A stretch of DNA of 64,000 nt from Symbiodinium kawagutii (GCA_009767595.1 VSDK01016746.1:1721-65720); one strand, 5' to 3'. Shown: positions 1 to 11,348, counted from the stretch's first letter. The notes: a model not told the origin generated them from the sequence alone. Translations and numbers: made by a program.

Positions 1-2921
1 ATCTTTGAAGATCCGGTAGAACCACCGGTTCCAGAAGGAGATCAAGAAAGAGCATCCTTGAAGAGACAAGAGATCAAGGAGCCTGCTACTTCGCCTCAAG
101 CGAGGAGAAAGGTTCAAGCCCAAGGAACGAAAAGAACTGGTGAAATGAAGATGGCTAGACAGCCACCAATGGCTAAGTCTAAAATGCCAGACCCACAAGG
201 AACCAAACGAGCAGCTGAAGAAGGAACAGATGAACTGAAGGAAAGAACATCACCAGAACCGCCTGCAGCGCCAGCGGCTGAGCCAGCCGCAGATCCTGCA
301 GCATCCGATGCACCAATGGGAAATGAGCAACCCAGTGAACAGGACCTGAGAAGTGTAGTCCTAGCAGGACTGAAGGAAGTGGCATTGGAGAACATCAAGA
401 GATTAGTGGAAGAAACGTACAAGAAGAATGGCATTGACATCACCTCCCAGGAGGTCATGGACATTGCAAGTCTAAGCTGTGAAATGGCAGCAACTGACAT
501 TGGAGAAGTCTATTCACCAAAGAGATTCACAGCATTGGCAAGCCAATACAAGTTGAGACCTGGTTTCGCTGTGGACTTAAGTGAAACGAAAGAAAACGGT
601 GAATACTGGAACATGAACAAACCAGCGGACGTTGAAGAGCTCTTCGGCTTAATTGACCGAGACGAGCCACTGTTGATTACAGGAAGTCCGCCCTGCAACT
701 TGTTTTCAAGATTGCAGTCGATAGGTTGGTACAAGATTCCACCAGAAGTGAGAGAGAAAAGAATGAAGGAAGCCCTGCATCATCTGCACACATCTTGCGA
801 TGTGTACGAGAAGCAGATTAAGGAAGGAAGGTTCTTCCTGCACGAGGCACCTTGGGGAGCCACAAGCTGGAACGACGAAAGGATCCAACGCATATCCTCA
901 AGGGATGATGTGTACGTGGTCCGAGGGCCCATGTGCAAGTGGGGAATGCAGGCAACAGACAAGAGAGGGCTGCAAGGAACCGGGTGTGTGAGAAAGGAAA
1001 CAGGTTGGATGACAAACCATCCAGGTCTAGCGCAACTCCTGCAGCAAGAGTGTACAAACAAGACTGGAGAAGCACCATGGCATAGGCACATCCATTTGAT
1101 TGGAGGCATTGCCCAGCAAGCGGCGAGATACCCACCGCAGCTGGTAAGAGCAGTGTTGAGGTGCCTAAAGCAAGAACTGGTCTCCAGAGGAGAGCTGAAC
1201 GCAGCCGAAGCGTACAGTGCAGGACCAGTCCCAGAAGTCCCATTTGTTGATCCCGAATGGGAAGAAGCATATGTGGACGATGTGAAAGGCGGCATTTTGC
1301 CAGCCGAGGAAGTTAAGAAAGCAAGGGACAAAGAAATGGAATACCTTCACAGACAAGGTGTTTACAAGGTTGTCCCAACAGAGGAATGCCTTAAGGAGAC
1401 AGGCAGAAAGCCTATTGGTGTCAGATGGATAGACACCAACAAAGGAGATCCAGAACACCCGAATTACAGAAGCAGGTTGGTGGCGCGTGACATTAAGGCA
1501 GCAAAGAAACCTGAAGAACAGCTGCCAGCAAACCTGCTGTTCTCAAGCACACCTCCACTGGAGGCTATGCGCATCCTCTGCTCCTTGTGGAGCAGCCAGC
1601 AGTATTCGAAGCACAAGAAGAAACTGAAGCTTGCGTTGTGGGACATATCCCGGGCGCATTTCTATGGTACGCTCAAGCGGCGCATCTATGTGCAGCTTCC
1701 GTCAGAAGACCCAAGGTCTGAGAACGGAAAGTACTGTGGGCTCTTGGAAAAGAGCATGTATGGTACACAGGACGCACCAAACATTTGGCAGTCACACTAT
1801 TCCAGTATCCTCTTGAAGGCTGGATACGTGCGTGGCAAGTCAAATGCGTCAGTGTTCTACCACCCAGAACACGACGTAAGGGTGATGGTCCATGGGGACG
1901 ACTTCTTGGCATTAGGAGATGCCCAGCATCTTCAAAGGCTGGAAAGTATCCTCCGTGAATCGTACGAGCTGAAATGTCTCGGCATCTTGGGAGACGAAGA
2001 AGGAGATTCCAAAGAACTCCACTTCTTGAATCGTCTGATAAGATGTGCAGAGTCTGAAGGCAGACCTGCATTGTGGATTGAGCCAGATCGACGTCATGTC
2101 GACCTCTTGGTTCAAAGTTTTGGAATGGCCAACGCCAAAGGCGTGGAAAGTCCAGACACCAAGAAGACGGCCGATCAACAAGCCTTAGAGGCAAGGAGCC
2201 CAATACTACCCAAAGAAGAAGCAAGCAAGTTCCGCTCCGCAGTAATGCGTGCAGCATATCTTGCTCAAGATAGACCTGACATATAGGGCATGCGGTAAAG
2301 AACCTTGCTCGCCGGCTGGTTCAGCCGACAGAGGCAAGTCTCACAGATCTTAAGCGGTTGATCCGCTATCTGTTGAGATACCCCGACATTGCCCAAGTGT
2401 TTCGGCATCAGAAAACACCAAACAAGCTTACCATCCAAGTGGACAGTGACCATGCTGGTGACACTGTTACCCGTAAGTCAACCACGGGGATGATAGCTTA
2501 CTATGGTAGGCACGTGCTGAAGCATAGTTCAAATGTGCAATCCACCATTGCACTCAGCACTGGAGAGTCAGAGTATTATGGACTCGTGAAAGGTGGCAGT
2601 GTAGGCTTAGGTCTGCAATCACTGCTGAAGGACTACGGCCTCGAAGCGGCAGTGCATGTTGAGTCAGACTCAACTGCCGCAAAGGGGACAGTCAACAGGG
2701 TTGGCCTGGGCAAACCCCGCCATATCCAGACTAGGTACCTTTGGCTCCAAGAGCGCGTTGCCGAGTCCCACCTGCGAGTTGGGCATGTGCCAGGCAAAAG
2801 CAATAACTCCGATGTACTGACCAAGTCGGTGCCTGGAACGCAAATGCGCCAGACGATGCTGAAGTCAGGCTATGAGTATCTGAACAAGAGGAGCAAGGGC
2901 CAGCTGAATCTACTGAAGTGA
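1..2921 (+). pseudogene. Copia-like pol: methyltransferase-like, RT and RNase H, frameshifted
   Basis: The frame is already open at base 1, so the true start is upstream. A methyltransferase-like region spans about 505-1170, with SPPC at 685-696 followed by a serine three codons on. The RT region covers about 1400-2280: the first catalytic Asp is in WDISRAHF (Asp codon 1642) and the paired Asp are in VHGDDF (1897-1902). The frame ends at TAG 2284-2286. A second frame is readable from CAT 2289 (HAVKNLARRLVQPTEASL) to the stop at 2919-2921. It carries RNase H with VDSDHAGD, STGESEYYG, ESDSTAAKG and SDVLTK, so all four acidic residues are kept. The jump between frames is the inactivating lesion unless it is an assembly error. 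Confidence 0.85.
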
Positions 2922-3009
2922 AGGCCCCTGGCCAGACTCCGCTACCTCAGGTCGAAGAAGAACTGAGATCTGAGGGTTACTCTTTGTGAGTGTATAGAAA
3001 TCACTCTTC

Positions 3010-3030
3010 AAGAGAGGAGGAGTGAAGACA
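3010..3030 (+). other. Probable polypurine tract and 3' LTR boundary of the decayed element
   Basis: A run of A and G (AAGAGAGGAGGAGTGAAGAC) lies about 90 bp after the RNase H stop and is followed almost directly by TG at 3031. This is the usual arrangement of plus-strand primer followed by the 3' LTR beginning TG. The far end of the LTR and a matching 5' LTR cannot be seen, so the boundary is inferred. Confidence 0.45.
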
Positions 3031-3077
3031 TGTACAGTCCATATTTACCCACAGCCAACACGGTTGTACCACGCTAC

Positions 3078-3089
3078 TTTTGGCTCAAG
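3078..3089 (+). other. Relict dinoflagellate spliced-leader match
   Basis: TTTTGGCTCAAG matches the last 12 bases of the dinoflagellate spliced leader, which ends GCCATTTTGGCTCAAG. The match stops upstream: CTAC here against GCCA in the leader. Such truncated leaders are known relics of trans-spliced mRNAs copied back into dinoflagellate genomes. Here it lies inside the presumed 3' LTR of the decayed copia element. Confidence 0.55.
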
Positions 3090-3346
3090 CAAAACAGCGC
3101 TCCGCAGCGCTGTGTGCGATCGATAATATCCTTTCATATATTCATACATATGTATATATATATATATATATATCCATACATGCACTGAGAACTAAATGAA
3201 ACATATATTGAACATGTATATCCACAAAATTACCATCCATGTAGCCACCACACGCCGAAACCCATAAATTTTTGAAATTTCCAACTATCTCTTTGTGACA
3301 CATGGTGATTTTCCATGAATCCATGTGCTCACATGACCTGTTTCAG
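3090..3346. other. AT-rich spacer with a short TA tract
   Basis: This stretch is low-GC, with a (TA)n run at about 3149-3173. It shows no coding signal and no structure beyond the simple repeat. Confidence 0.5.
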
Positions 3347-3458
3347 TTGGTGCCCTGATGGCGTTCTCGTTCTTCAAGGCGTGGGCCACACGGTGCGGGA
3401 GCTCCCTAGTGGATGCAGCCACAAGAACCATTGGTCATTGTTGGCTGCTGCTTGGGAG
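3347..3458 (+). CDS. Exon-like island, product unknown
   Basis: This GC-richer block is preceded by TTTCAG and followed by GT (GGGAG|gtgaat). Two + frames are open. One gives a hydrophobic segment beginning GALMAFSFFKAW; the other gives WCPDGVLVLQGVGHTVREL. I cannot choose between them or name a family. Confidence 0.25.
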
Positions 3459-4381
3459 GTGAATGAGGCAAGGGTTTTTCTTCGTAAAGTGGGAACGAGC
3501 AAAGTGGCCACCAACCAAACGGTTAAGCCAAACAATGGGTTTTAATCGTGGAAATGTTCACATGTAAGGTTAGAGAGACCGGTGAAATTAACGAATGATT
3601 TTCAAAATGTTGTAAAAAAACACATTAGATTAGGAGTCAAATCATGAAGGAATGATAACCAACCATCAATGATAATCATATTCTGATCGGTGGAACTAGC
3701 AATGGATATCCTCAATGGTCGATGTTTACATCCTATGGTGACAGAACAACATTTTGCGCCTGCGAGGATCATGTAGCCTTGAAGATTGCCAGATATGGGG
3801 GCCAGACGTAACCAAACAGCCATTTAAAGGGCCTTTAAAGGGAGCGATTTGGAGCTACCAGGAGGCTTGTAGCCAAATGCCAATCATTAGTATGATATTT
3901 AAGCAACACAGGTTGTTTGACTTGATGTGTGGGGCCTTGTGTGCTTCGACCATCGTCGATACTCGTTGGGAAAATGATATTGAGGTATATTGAGGTGCTT
4001 GTTTGACAACAAAAAAGTACAACCACTATTGTACTCCAATCATATTTGGGTTTAAAATAGAAGTATTCTACTATATATAGTCGCTACAGTGATTCTATCC
4101 AACAACGTTTGTAAATTATGTTTCATTGACCTATCCATTTTTGTTTCATGCGGCTCTTTATCACCAAAATCAAGCGACTCGATGATCCTGCGACCTCGCC
4201 TGTCCAGGGAGAAACAAAAGATCCTGCAGAGGACCGGGGCTTGGGACTTCGACCAAGTGGTTTTTGATGCAATGTACGCGGTGGTTGTTGTGGTGATGGT
4301 GCTGCTGCCAAACGTCACTATGGCGGGACCTGTGGTGTCACGCTGCCATTGGCACTCAGAGACCTGGTTGCCCCGCCACAG

Positions 4382-4439
4382 GAGGCCAGAGAGAAGCGCG
4401 AAGCCAGGTTGAAGGAAGTGCAGGACACATGGATCATGG
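4382..4439 (+). CDS. Exon-like island, charged helical segment
   Basis: The block follows CCACAG and ends before GTACTG. It reads EAREKREARLKEVQDTWIM, a highly charged, probably helical stretch. Another GC-richer block just upstream (about 4175-4280) can be read SREKQKILQRTGAWDFDQ and may be a neighbouring exon. Family unknown. Confidence 0.33.
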
Positions 4440-4567
4440 GTACTGGTCCATCACAGAGAAAAGTTGGAACCTCTAAAATATTTCAGAAAATATTTGATTG
4501 ATACAAGTTGCTGGTCAATAATGGTTAATGATATGGATGATGACCAGCGATAATAGTTGAAGAACTA

Positions 4568-4693
4568 CTGGTTCGTGGTTTGATTGACATGTTTTTTTGA
4601 TTGACATGTTTTGCCGATGTCCCCAAATGAAGTACCTAATGGTTGGTCGGTTGACAAACATTTTTTTTCATAGTCACTAAAAGCACCAACCAG
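4568..4693. mobile_element. Foldback/MITE-like element, family A
   Basis: The left end CTGGTTCGTGGTTTGATTG and right end GCACCAACCAG are imperfect inverted repeats around about 100 bp without coding capacity. Other copies of the same ends are listed separately. No clear target duplication. A left-end-only relic of the family follows at about 4929-4990. Confidence 0.5.
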
Positions 4694-5370
4694 ATGCATT
4701 TTCAGTGTGCACGTGTCTTTTGTAGCATGTATGTTTAATTGTTCAGAATATCTACAGATAGGTAGATTTGCTGCTAGTACCCATTATGAACAGCAGCGGC
4801 GAATAACATCAAGAGGGATAAGGCTAGTGTTTGAGTGCTCGAGGGAGTCGCGGATATCCAGTGCCCTTTTAAGTCTAACCAACTCAACACAGTTGGACAT
4901 GTCGCACAGAATATGGGAACCTCCATGACTGGTTTGTGGTTTGATTGACATTTTCTACTTTCCCGAGTGTTAGAAAATGGTTGGTCGGTGGCTCCGGACC
5001 CCTGTAAACGTGCGTTCCAACGCACGTTTTTCTGCATGGCACCGCGTTTTATGGGAGAGGAACTGGCACAAGCCTCTATCTTCCAGGGTTCAAATGTCGT
5101 GTTGCCAAGTTCCATTTGTGGGGCCATGGATCGCTGTAGGCTACATCTTTCAGACTGCCTAGTGCTGTGATCGATAGAAACGAGTCATGAGTCCTGACTC
5201 AAGATTGGAACAAGTCTGAGCTGGGGTTCACACTTGAACTTCCCATCCGGCGTGGGTGACAGATCCACGGAGGGTTGTTGTTGCAGTGCCTTGTTGGTCT
5301 GCGAAAATCTATTCGCCATGTGAATCGTTGCCATTGATTTTATTAAGCATACGATGTGCATTGTGGGTTA

Positions 5371-5512
5371 TGACATTCACCTTACCCAACCCACCAATCC
5401 ACGAACCTTCCAACCATCCATCCAACCCACCATCCAACCCACCAAACCCACCAAACCCACCAACCCATCAACCCCACCATCCATCCAAGCAACCATGCAT
5501 CCAACCAACCAG
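5371..5512. repeat. Low-complexity ACCC/ATCC tract
   Basis: A strand-asymmetric run built from ACCCACC, ATCCATCC and similar units with almost no G. It precedes the exon pair at 5543-5703. Confidence 0.8.
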
Positions 5513-5542
5513 GCAGGTCGTGGCCAATAATGTGTTTCCCAG

Positions 5543-5613
5543 GACCAATGCGGAGCATACTTCGAGATCACCGAAGATGTTCTCAACGAGATCTTCGGCG
5601 GCGAATCTTGGAG
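5543..5613 (+). CDS. Exon-like island, first of a pair
   Basis: The block follows TTTCCCAG and ends GGAG|gtgcca. It reads DQCGAYFEITEDVLNEIFGG then ESW, a well-balanced acidic segment. Joined across a 46-bp gap to 5660-5703 the frame continues without a stop. Family not recognised. Confidence 0.42.
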
Positions 5614-5659
5614 GTGCCAGGGACATGCGTGCGCCATGGCGAAGCCACGTCACCTGCAG

Positions 5660-5703
5660 CGCCCAGGAGACGTGGCTTCCAGCACTTGACCTTCCGAAGC
5701 GAG
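5660..5703 (+). CDS. Exon-like island, second of a pair
   Basis: The block follows CACCTGCAG and ends GCGAG|gtgagc, a strong donor. Spliced to 5543-5613 it reads SAQETWLPALDLPKR in the same frame. The implied intron (5614-5659) is only 46 bp. Unspliced reading through the interval is the alternative. Confidence 0.4.
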
Positions 5704-5719
5704 GTGAGCCACGGTGGGT

Positions 5720-6830
5720 AACTGGTGAGCCCTTGGTGCCTTGGTTATGCCTTGGTGGTGAAGATGTCTTGGTGCCTCATTTTTTGGGGACCTGCTGTGT
5801 AGTCTAGAGAGATTTTTTTTTGGATTAGTGATTGATGGTTGATGATGGTTTAGGAATGGTTGATGAACAATATAGATAATTAGTGGTTGATGATGATAAT
5901 GATATAAGATTTCCGTATGATGGTTGATCGTCGTCCATGATGGTTAATGGCCCAGACATGGTCAATAACAGGGGATGCCAACAAGAATCAGCAATGGGTG
6001 ACCATCAAGAGTTGGTTGCATAACACATTTGAATCCGAATCCAGCCGATTGATAGTTGTGATGGAATCCGAGGAAGTGTTATAAGACACTTGGTATAACA
6101 TGAATATTCTACCTGTATATATACACTTAATATCCCGGTGTACAAGGGTATCAATGGTGCATCATCGGACTACAGTCGTGATACCGCGTGGGTTTCTAAG
6201 GAGCCAAGCTTCCTCGCAACCTGGAGATTCAGATGGTTTCGGAAAGCGTCCCATGCCATGGGTTCATCCAGTTGTTGACTCCAGTGGGGACTTCTTGTAT
6301 TGGGAATTCTTGCAGCCTGCAGCCTGCCAGCTACATTTCTGTCATGTGTTGAACCCTGGTTATCAGTGTGGGTATGGCATTCTATTTTGGGACTTGCGGT
6401 ACTAGCACGGTGCGCACTGGGCAATGTGCTCATGAGCAGTGGACAACTCTGGTTGTCATCAAGAGACGACAATCTATTGATACCATTGGTGCTCCCCGCG
6501 GAGAACACCGAACCAAGATCATTGACGGAGCCCAGCAAATCTTTGCATCACCAGGTTTCCAGCAACAATCCAACACTGAGCTCTTTTTTACAAGGTCCTT
6601 GTTCCGGTAGATATTCCATGGTTAGTTGCGGGTTTATTGGCCACAAGCGCTACTGTTGAAATGGCATGCTTTGCAAACTTATGCAGGAAATCGAGATATA
6701 ATCATACATATGTAACCATGTAACCATACATGAGCATACAGCACATGTTCAAGGTTCAATTCTTTGCCCCTGTCCCCTTTAGAGACACACTTCATTGAGC
6801 CGGACCGTGGATCAACCCATCATGGGCTGC
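5720..6830. other. Spacer with weak coding-like patch
   Basis: Mostly ATGGTTGATGATGG-type degenerate repeat. A frame at 6368-6610 contains KRRQSIDTIGAPRGEHRTKI and could be an exon, but no splice borders stand out. The rest shows nothing I can name. Confidence 0.3.
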
Positions 6831-6834
6831 GCAG

Positions 6835-6906
6835 CTCCTGTCAGATCTTCAACCTGAAGACTCTCACGGGCCTTTTGATGCAACCCATCGTGGCTGGGCA
6901 GAGCTG
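6835..6906 (+). CDS. Exon-like island of 24 codons
   Basis: It follows GCGCAG and ends GAGCTG|gtgagg. It is exactly 72 bp with both borders in phase 0 and reads LLSDLQPEDSHGPFDATHRG then WAEL. Product unknown. Confidence 0.43.
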
Positions 6907-6999
6907 GTGAGGAAAGCATGAAGGGTGGATGCATATGTGGCCACACACATGTCATTGCTTATGTATGATATCAACTGATATCATATAATCAATGATAAT

Positions 7000-8270
7000 G
7001 CATATGAATACACACATATGAGTTTACATAATAGGATGTGTTCTAGAATGGTTACATATGGCATCATATGGCTATGGACTGTGAACTTAGAAGTTGACCT
7101 GGGTGCCGTTGGTGATGCTAAGCTGGTTGATGGCGGGCTACAAAAGGGGAAACGAAAGGGCTAGGAAGTGAATCTACAAAGGGGTGATTTGTCACCAATA
7201 TGTTCATTGAATGCTCCAGACTTGTGAAAGACAGCTGGTTGTTTGTTTTGTTTTGTTTCATACAGTTACTACACCACATGAGCCTATTCGCCACTTAGGA
7301 CGATGGATCATACCAACCCCTTGACGGGACCAGAGTTAGACTGCGGTTCCTAGAGTCAGCGGCTTTTTTTGGGAAGATTGGAACATGGGTCATTGCCAAT
7401 AGTCCCAAGAATGGATGGACGAAGCATTTCAAGCAGATTTTGATCAGGCATTGTGGATTGAAATTGATGATTGTTGATTGAATTGTGATTAATGTTTGCC
7501 TGTAAATAATTAACCCCCTCCCTTCTTTCAAACCCCTCAAAATAGACCTGGAAAGAATTATTTGGAGGATGACGATTGTTTTAAAAGGACGAGTAAGAAA
7601 TCCAATTGGCAGGAAATCAAGAGTCTCACTCAGTATTGCTAATCTGAATCTAAATTGAATTGCAGGATTTTTTTTCCACAAAATTTGGCAACCCCCCAAA
7701 CTTTGTGCGCACTTTATTTAGGGGGGTTAATAATATATTGCAAACCGGCAGCGGGCGCACTTTATATGGGGGGGTCTTATTGACAGGTTGACAATGCTAT
7801 GAATTAATTGACTTTGACAGTTATTGATTTGATTTTTTGAATCTTCATTGAATGTTATTTCTATGATTTTATTATCATTATCATACAGGCAGTGGGAATT
7901 GAATGTGGTTGTTATTGTCATACTTTTGAGGGGCGTCTTGCGAACTTCCAAGAACTTTATGAAGAGATTGTTCAAGGGATCGAGGGGATTTTATTTTTGA
8001 CGCCAAATGCTTGTTTTGGGGGGTAAAACCACCTAATTGATTGTCGTATTGGCGTGATTTCGGACATTATTGACTAATACAGTGCATTCATCAATCCCGA
8101 GTTGACATTATAGATCCTGATCTTAAAGCATCCTTACCAATTTTTGGTAAATCACAAACTATTCAGGTTTAAACAGGTGGTGGTTACGTAACATGGATCT
8201 CCCATTGATATCCATTAACCGTCACCATATCCATTTTCAAACATCATTTTCAAGCGGGAATCGTTAACAG
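7000..8270. other. AT-rich spacer with two short direct repeats
   Basis: The only structure seen is GCGCACTTTAT followed by a G run, repeated at 7707 and 7755 (48-bp spacing). Nothing coding is convincing. Confidence 0.4.
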
Positions 8271-8378
8271 CTCTGAAGCGATTTTCCATGGCCATTTGCT
8301 TGCCACTGAGGATTTGACGTTCCTGCAAAGTCTTGATGCCGGGGGGATCCAGGGGCCCGGGGAGCGATGCCAGTGGAC
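8271..8378 (+). CDS. Exon-like island of 108 bp
   Basis: Acceptor GTTAACAG and donor GTGAGT are both close to consensus. The frame reads SSEAIFHGHLLATEDLTFLQ followed by SLDAGGIQGPGERCQW. Product not recognised. Confidence 0.45.
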
Positions 8379-8450
8379 GTGAGTACATGTAGATGTATGG
8401 CTAATCAACTGGATCAACGATGTTGATGAGGATAAGGATGAGAACGAGGA

Positions 8451-8460
8451 CGATGATGAC

Positions 8461-8511
<51 letters not shown>
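8451..8511. repeat. GAT trinucleotide array
   Basis: About 20 tandem GAT/ATG triplets with slight interruption at the 5' edge. Confidence 0.9.
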
Positions 8512-8512
<1 letters not shown>

Positions 8513-9275
8513 ATGGTGAGTTGAGTTGGGTTGAATAGATATTATGCCCAGGATACGCTGGAGTTTATATGATAGCTCTTTTGCAGAGATCATGTCCTGC
8601 TATCCAAATGAATGCCGCAATATCCATGACATGGTCAGCTGACTTTGAGTTTACACCTGGCACAAACAACATTGTCCAAGATTGACTGGTTGTTTGAGGA
8701 TTCTAGGGACAACCTATATCCCATAGAGAAATCTGCATGGGTATTTAAAGATGCTGTATGGTGTTTTTGGTGAACTGGCATTATATATACTATGTCAACG
8801 TATCAGTATACATTGATGCATACAGGAATACCACACATGTCCAAGCAGTATAATCGGCAATGACTCCTTTCAAGGTCTATTTGGCGATCAGAACATTTGT
8901 TATCTCCATCATACGTTAGAATGAGCTAGACATCGACCATGCAGAGTCGATTTGTCTCATTTCCAGCCCTGCAATTTGTATCTAGGTAGGCTAAAGTACC
9001 CGCAGGTCAAGATCATTCAACAGAGCTATTGTAGGAAGTTATGATGTGTGATCATTATCAGGTGATGTATTACCATCCTGGAGTAGATACAACATACAAC
9101 CATTCACTAGCCTTAGAGATGCTTCAATTTGATATTTTATCAAGGTCAACAGGTCAACAAGGGTATTTATCAATTAACTTTCATCAGGATGTATACATAA
9201 ATGACTGTTTCTCAAAATTGGGGACCCCCAAATCATCTAACATTGACCCTTTATAGTCATAAACCAAGCATTTTG

Positions 9276-9321
9276 TTTTTTTTGGGGGGGTTCACCTTTA
9301 AGGTAAGAACCCCCCAAAAAA
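9276..9321. repeat. T/G-run inverted repeat, hairpin
   Basis: A run of T then GGGGGG and TTC is mirrored by GAACCCCCC and then an A run, with ACCT/AGGT pairing further in. It could form a strong stem. It sits next to a left arm of foldback family B (9207). Confidence 0.6.
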
Positions 9322-9342
9322 TCGGTCATTGATTCTTAGCAG

Positions 9343-9497
9343 GAACTTGTCACGTTGGAGGAACACGGTTGAGTGGTCGGCCTTTGAGGCCAGCGAAAAT
9401 TCGCTGACGGAATTGAACTGTTTGGCCGGAACGAGCAAGTGCGCCGGTTGCACCAAGTGCTGTTGGGGAGTGGCTGCAATTTGGGATGCCCTGGCTG
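9343..9497 (+). CDS. Exon-like island, cysteine-rich reading
   Basis: It follows TTCTTAGCAG and stays open to CTGGCTG|gtcatg. It includes SAFEASENSLTELNCLAGTS and then KCAGCTKCC, which is Cys-rich. A second + frame is partly open, so the frame choice is uncertain. Confidence 0.27.
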
Positions 9498-9903
9498 GTC
9501 ATGGTTGACTACTAAACTGGACAATAAGCTCGTTCATCATGGTCAATTATGTTGAATGATGGTTAATGAAGTTAATGACGGGCACTATGATCAAGCGACA
9601 AAAGTGGTTGTGGTTGTTGGCAAGCACGCAGGAAGAATCAGTAACAGCTGATGCGACATTTTAGGGAAGACCAATGTTGGTTTACAACGGAGATCGTGGG
9701 TGATGGTCTCAAGTTGGTGCAGTACTCCAAGGGTCAGTTACAATAAAGGATTCTAATCAGCAGCAGTGGCAGCAGCAGGAGGAGTAGGAGGAGTAGGAGT
9801 AGGAGGGGTTATTGTGTCTATTCTCCATCTTTGAAACCATGTTCTGGAATAACAAGAGCTACTTAAACCATCTTAAACCACCAGCTACTAGCAAAACTGT
9901 CAG

Positions 9904-10045
9904 CTCTTCAACGACTTCAAAGGGGTTCGCCCCCGGTGCTTCACCAAGGGGTTCACCAACCCCCGGTACTTCACCCATCTTCACCGCCAGGAAGTTAAAG
10001 ACCGCTGGAGTACCTCAGGGCATCCTGGTTTTCGGAGCCTTGCAG
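9904..10045 (+). CDS. Exon-like island, aromatic/basic reading
   Basis: It follows CTGTCAG and ends CTTGCAG|gtccgg. One frame reads LFNDFKGVRPRCFTKGFTNP then RYFTHLHRQEVKDRW. A second frame is Ser/Pro/Gly-rich and also open, because of internal GGGTTCnCC repeats. GC-rich coding-like sequence continues to about 10230. Confidence 0.3.
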
Positions 10046-10574
10046 GTCCGGTGGGTCCGGCCGGTGGGGTCCCATGAACCACGGTGACCACCCGCTAACG
10101 GGCCACCAGCGGACGAACCACTGGGAGCACCAGGGGAATCACCTGCCGCCACTCTGGGAAACCGCGATCATGAAACCCATCCGAGACTGAGCAAATCGCC
10201 TGCAATTTGGCACGGAAGGATTGGCTGACGCCAGCCATGCATCAGTGGTTAAGGGAAAACTGAGAAGGTACATCCTGAAGCCAAGGGGCTATACTACTTG
10301 GCAGTTATGATAGTCTGTACCCCTGGATGCTTGTGAACTACTCAGTCCATTGCGCAAGTGGTGGTTGGACCGCTTCCAACCTTATCAAGTTGGTACCACT
10401 TGGAGCCAGTAGCAACGTGTTTTCGTTGAGCCATGCAGGGAGTCCAGGGCTTGACCTTCAACCGGGGCCACAGCGAATTTGATGATCGAATTGGTGGTGT
10501 TTTGTGATCGAGCGGATCTACTGGACAGCCAATCACCTGAACATGTGGCTCAAAAAGATACGCTCTGTATATGC

Positions 10575-10672
10575 GTGTTTCTCAAAATTAAGGAACGCCA
10601 AAATCGTTGGTTTGTTACTGATAATTGATCAAACGAGGAGGATTTGGGCGTATCCATCTGGCTTGAGAAACC
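10575..10672. mobile_element. Foldback/MITE-like element, family B
   Basis: GTGTTTCTCAAAAT at the left is mirrored by CTTGAGAAAC at the right. The interior is AT-rich and non-coding. It shares its arms with the other family-B copies. Confidence 0.5.
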
Positions 10673-11143
10673 CCCATATCCCCTTGTAAAATTCTTCAAG
10701 GGGATCTTGGACGATCTTAACATAAGCAACGACCAGAACACCTGGCTGAGGACACCAAGCGTTCCGGGGCTGCCCGCAGCTCCAGGGTTGGCTCTTGCAT
10801 TTGGTGAACATCGAATTGCCAAGTAAACAGCTGGGTGTCTAGTTTTATATCAGCTGTATGTGGTACCCATTTTTCTAGGGTTGTATGTTGAATTACAAAA
10901 ATTGCCAGGGCGAACAGGCTTGCGACCTCTGGACATATGTTGGATGTACGCACATTGATGGGTGCACAGATTTGATTGCCCACATCACCATGCTTTGCCG
11001 CCCCATCCGACCGTACGAGCTATAGGATGAATCAGGGTTAGCCATTGTTCACTATCAACTGTGTGAGTAACATCTGGAACCACCGTTCACCACTCATTCT
11101 CCGACTGTCCGACCACTGGGTTCTTTCCATTTTACCTGGCCAG

Positions 11144-11228
11144 GTATTAAAGCTCAAGAAGAATTTGCTGCTGGCACTGGCATGTTTAACACGATGTGCA
11201 TTGCAGGCTGTAATGACGCGACACTGGC
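11144..11228 (+). CDS. Exon-like island, product unknown
   Basis: It follows CTGGCCAG. The frame reads IKAQEEFAAGTGMFNTMCIA then GCNDATLA before a possible donor GTATTT. A family-A foldback copy begins 20 bp downstream. A second + frame is also open. Confidence 0.3.
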
Positions 11229-11247
11229 GTATTTGCAAATGAATAAC

Positions 11248-11348
11248 CTGTTTGGTGGTTTGATTGACATTTTTGATTTTCTCTATAGTCTAGTAATTAA
11301 TAGGTTGGTTGACTAATACTTTTCATAGGGGGTGAAACCAACAACCAG
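11248..11348. mobile_element. Foldback/MITE-like element, family A
   Basis: The left arm CTGTTTGGTGGTTTGATTGA and right arm GAAACCAACAACCAG enclose the family-typical core with GGTTGACTAATACTTTTCAT. ATAA lies close to both ends and may be a 4-bp target duplication. Confidence 0.55.

Larger units (their letters stand above)
1..3030 (+). mobile_element. Decayed Ty1/copia-like retroelement, 3' part only
   Basis: The window opens inside a copia-type pol polyprotein. In order it shows a charged Pro/Ala/Glu-rich linker, a methyltransferase-like domain, a copia reverse transcriptase and a copia RNase H, then a purine-rich tract and a probable 3' LTR start. The 5' LTR, gag, protease and integrase lie outside the window. 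The reading frame breaks between RT and RNase H, so this copy is probably inactive. It differs clearly in sequence from the intact element at 32574-40324, so it is a different family. Confidence 0.8.
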
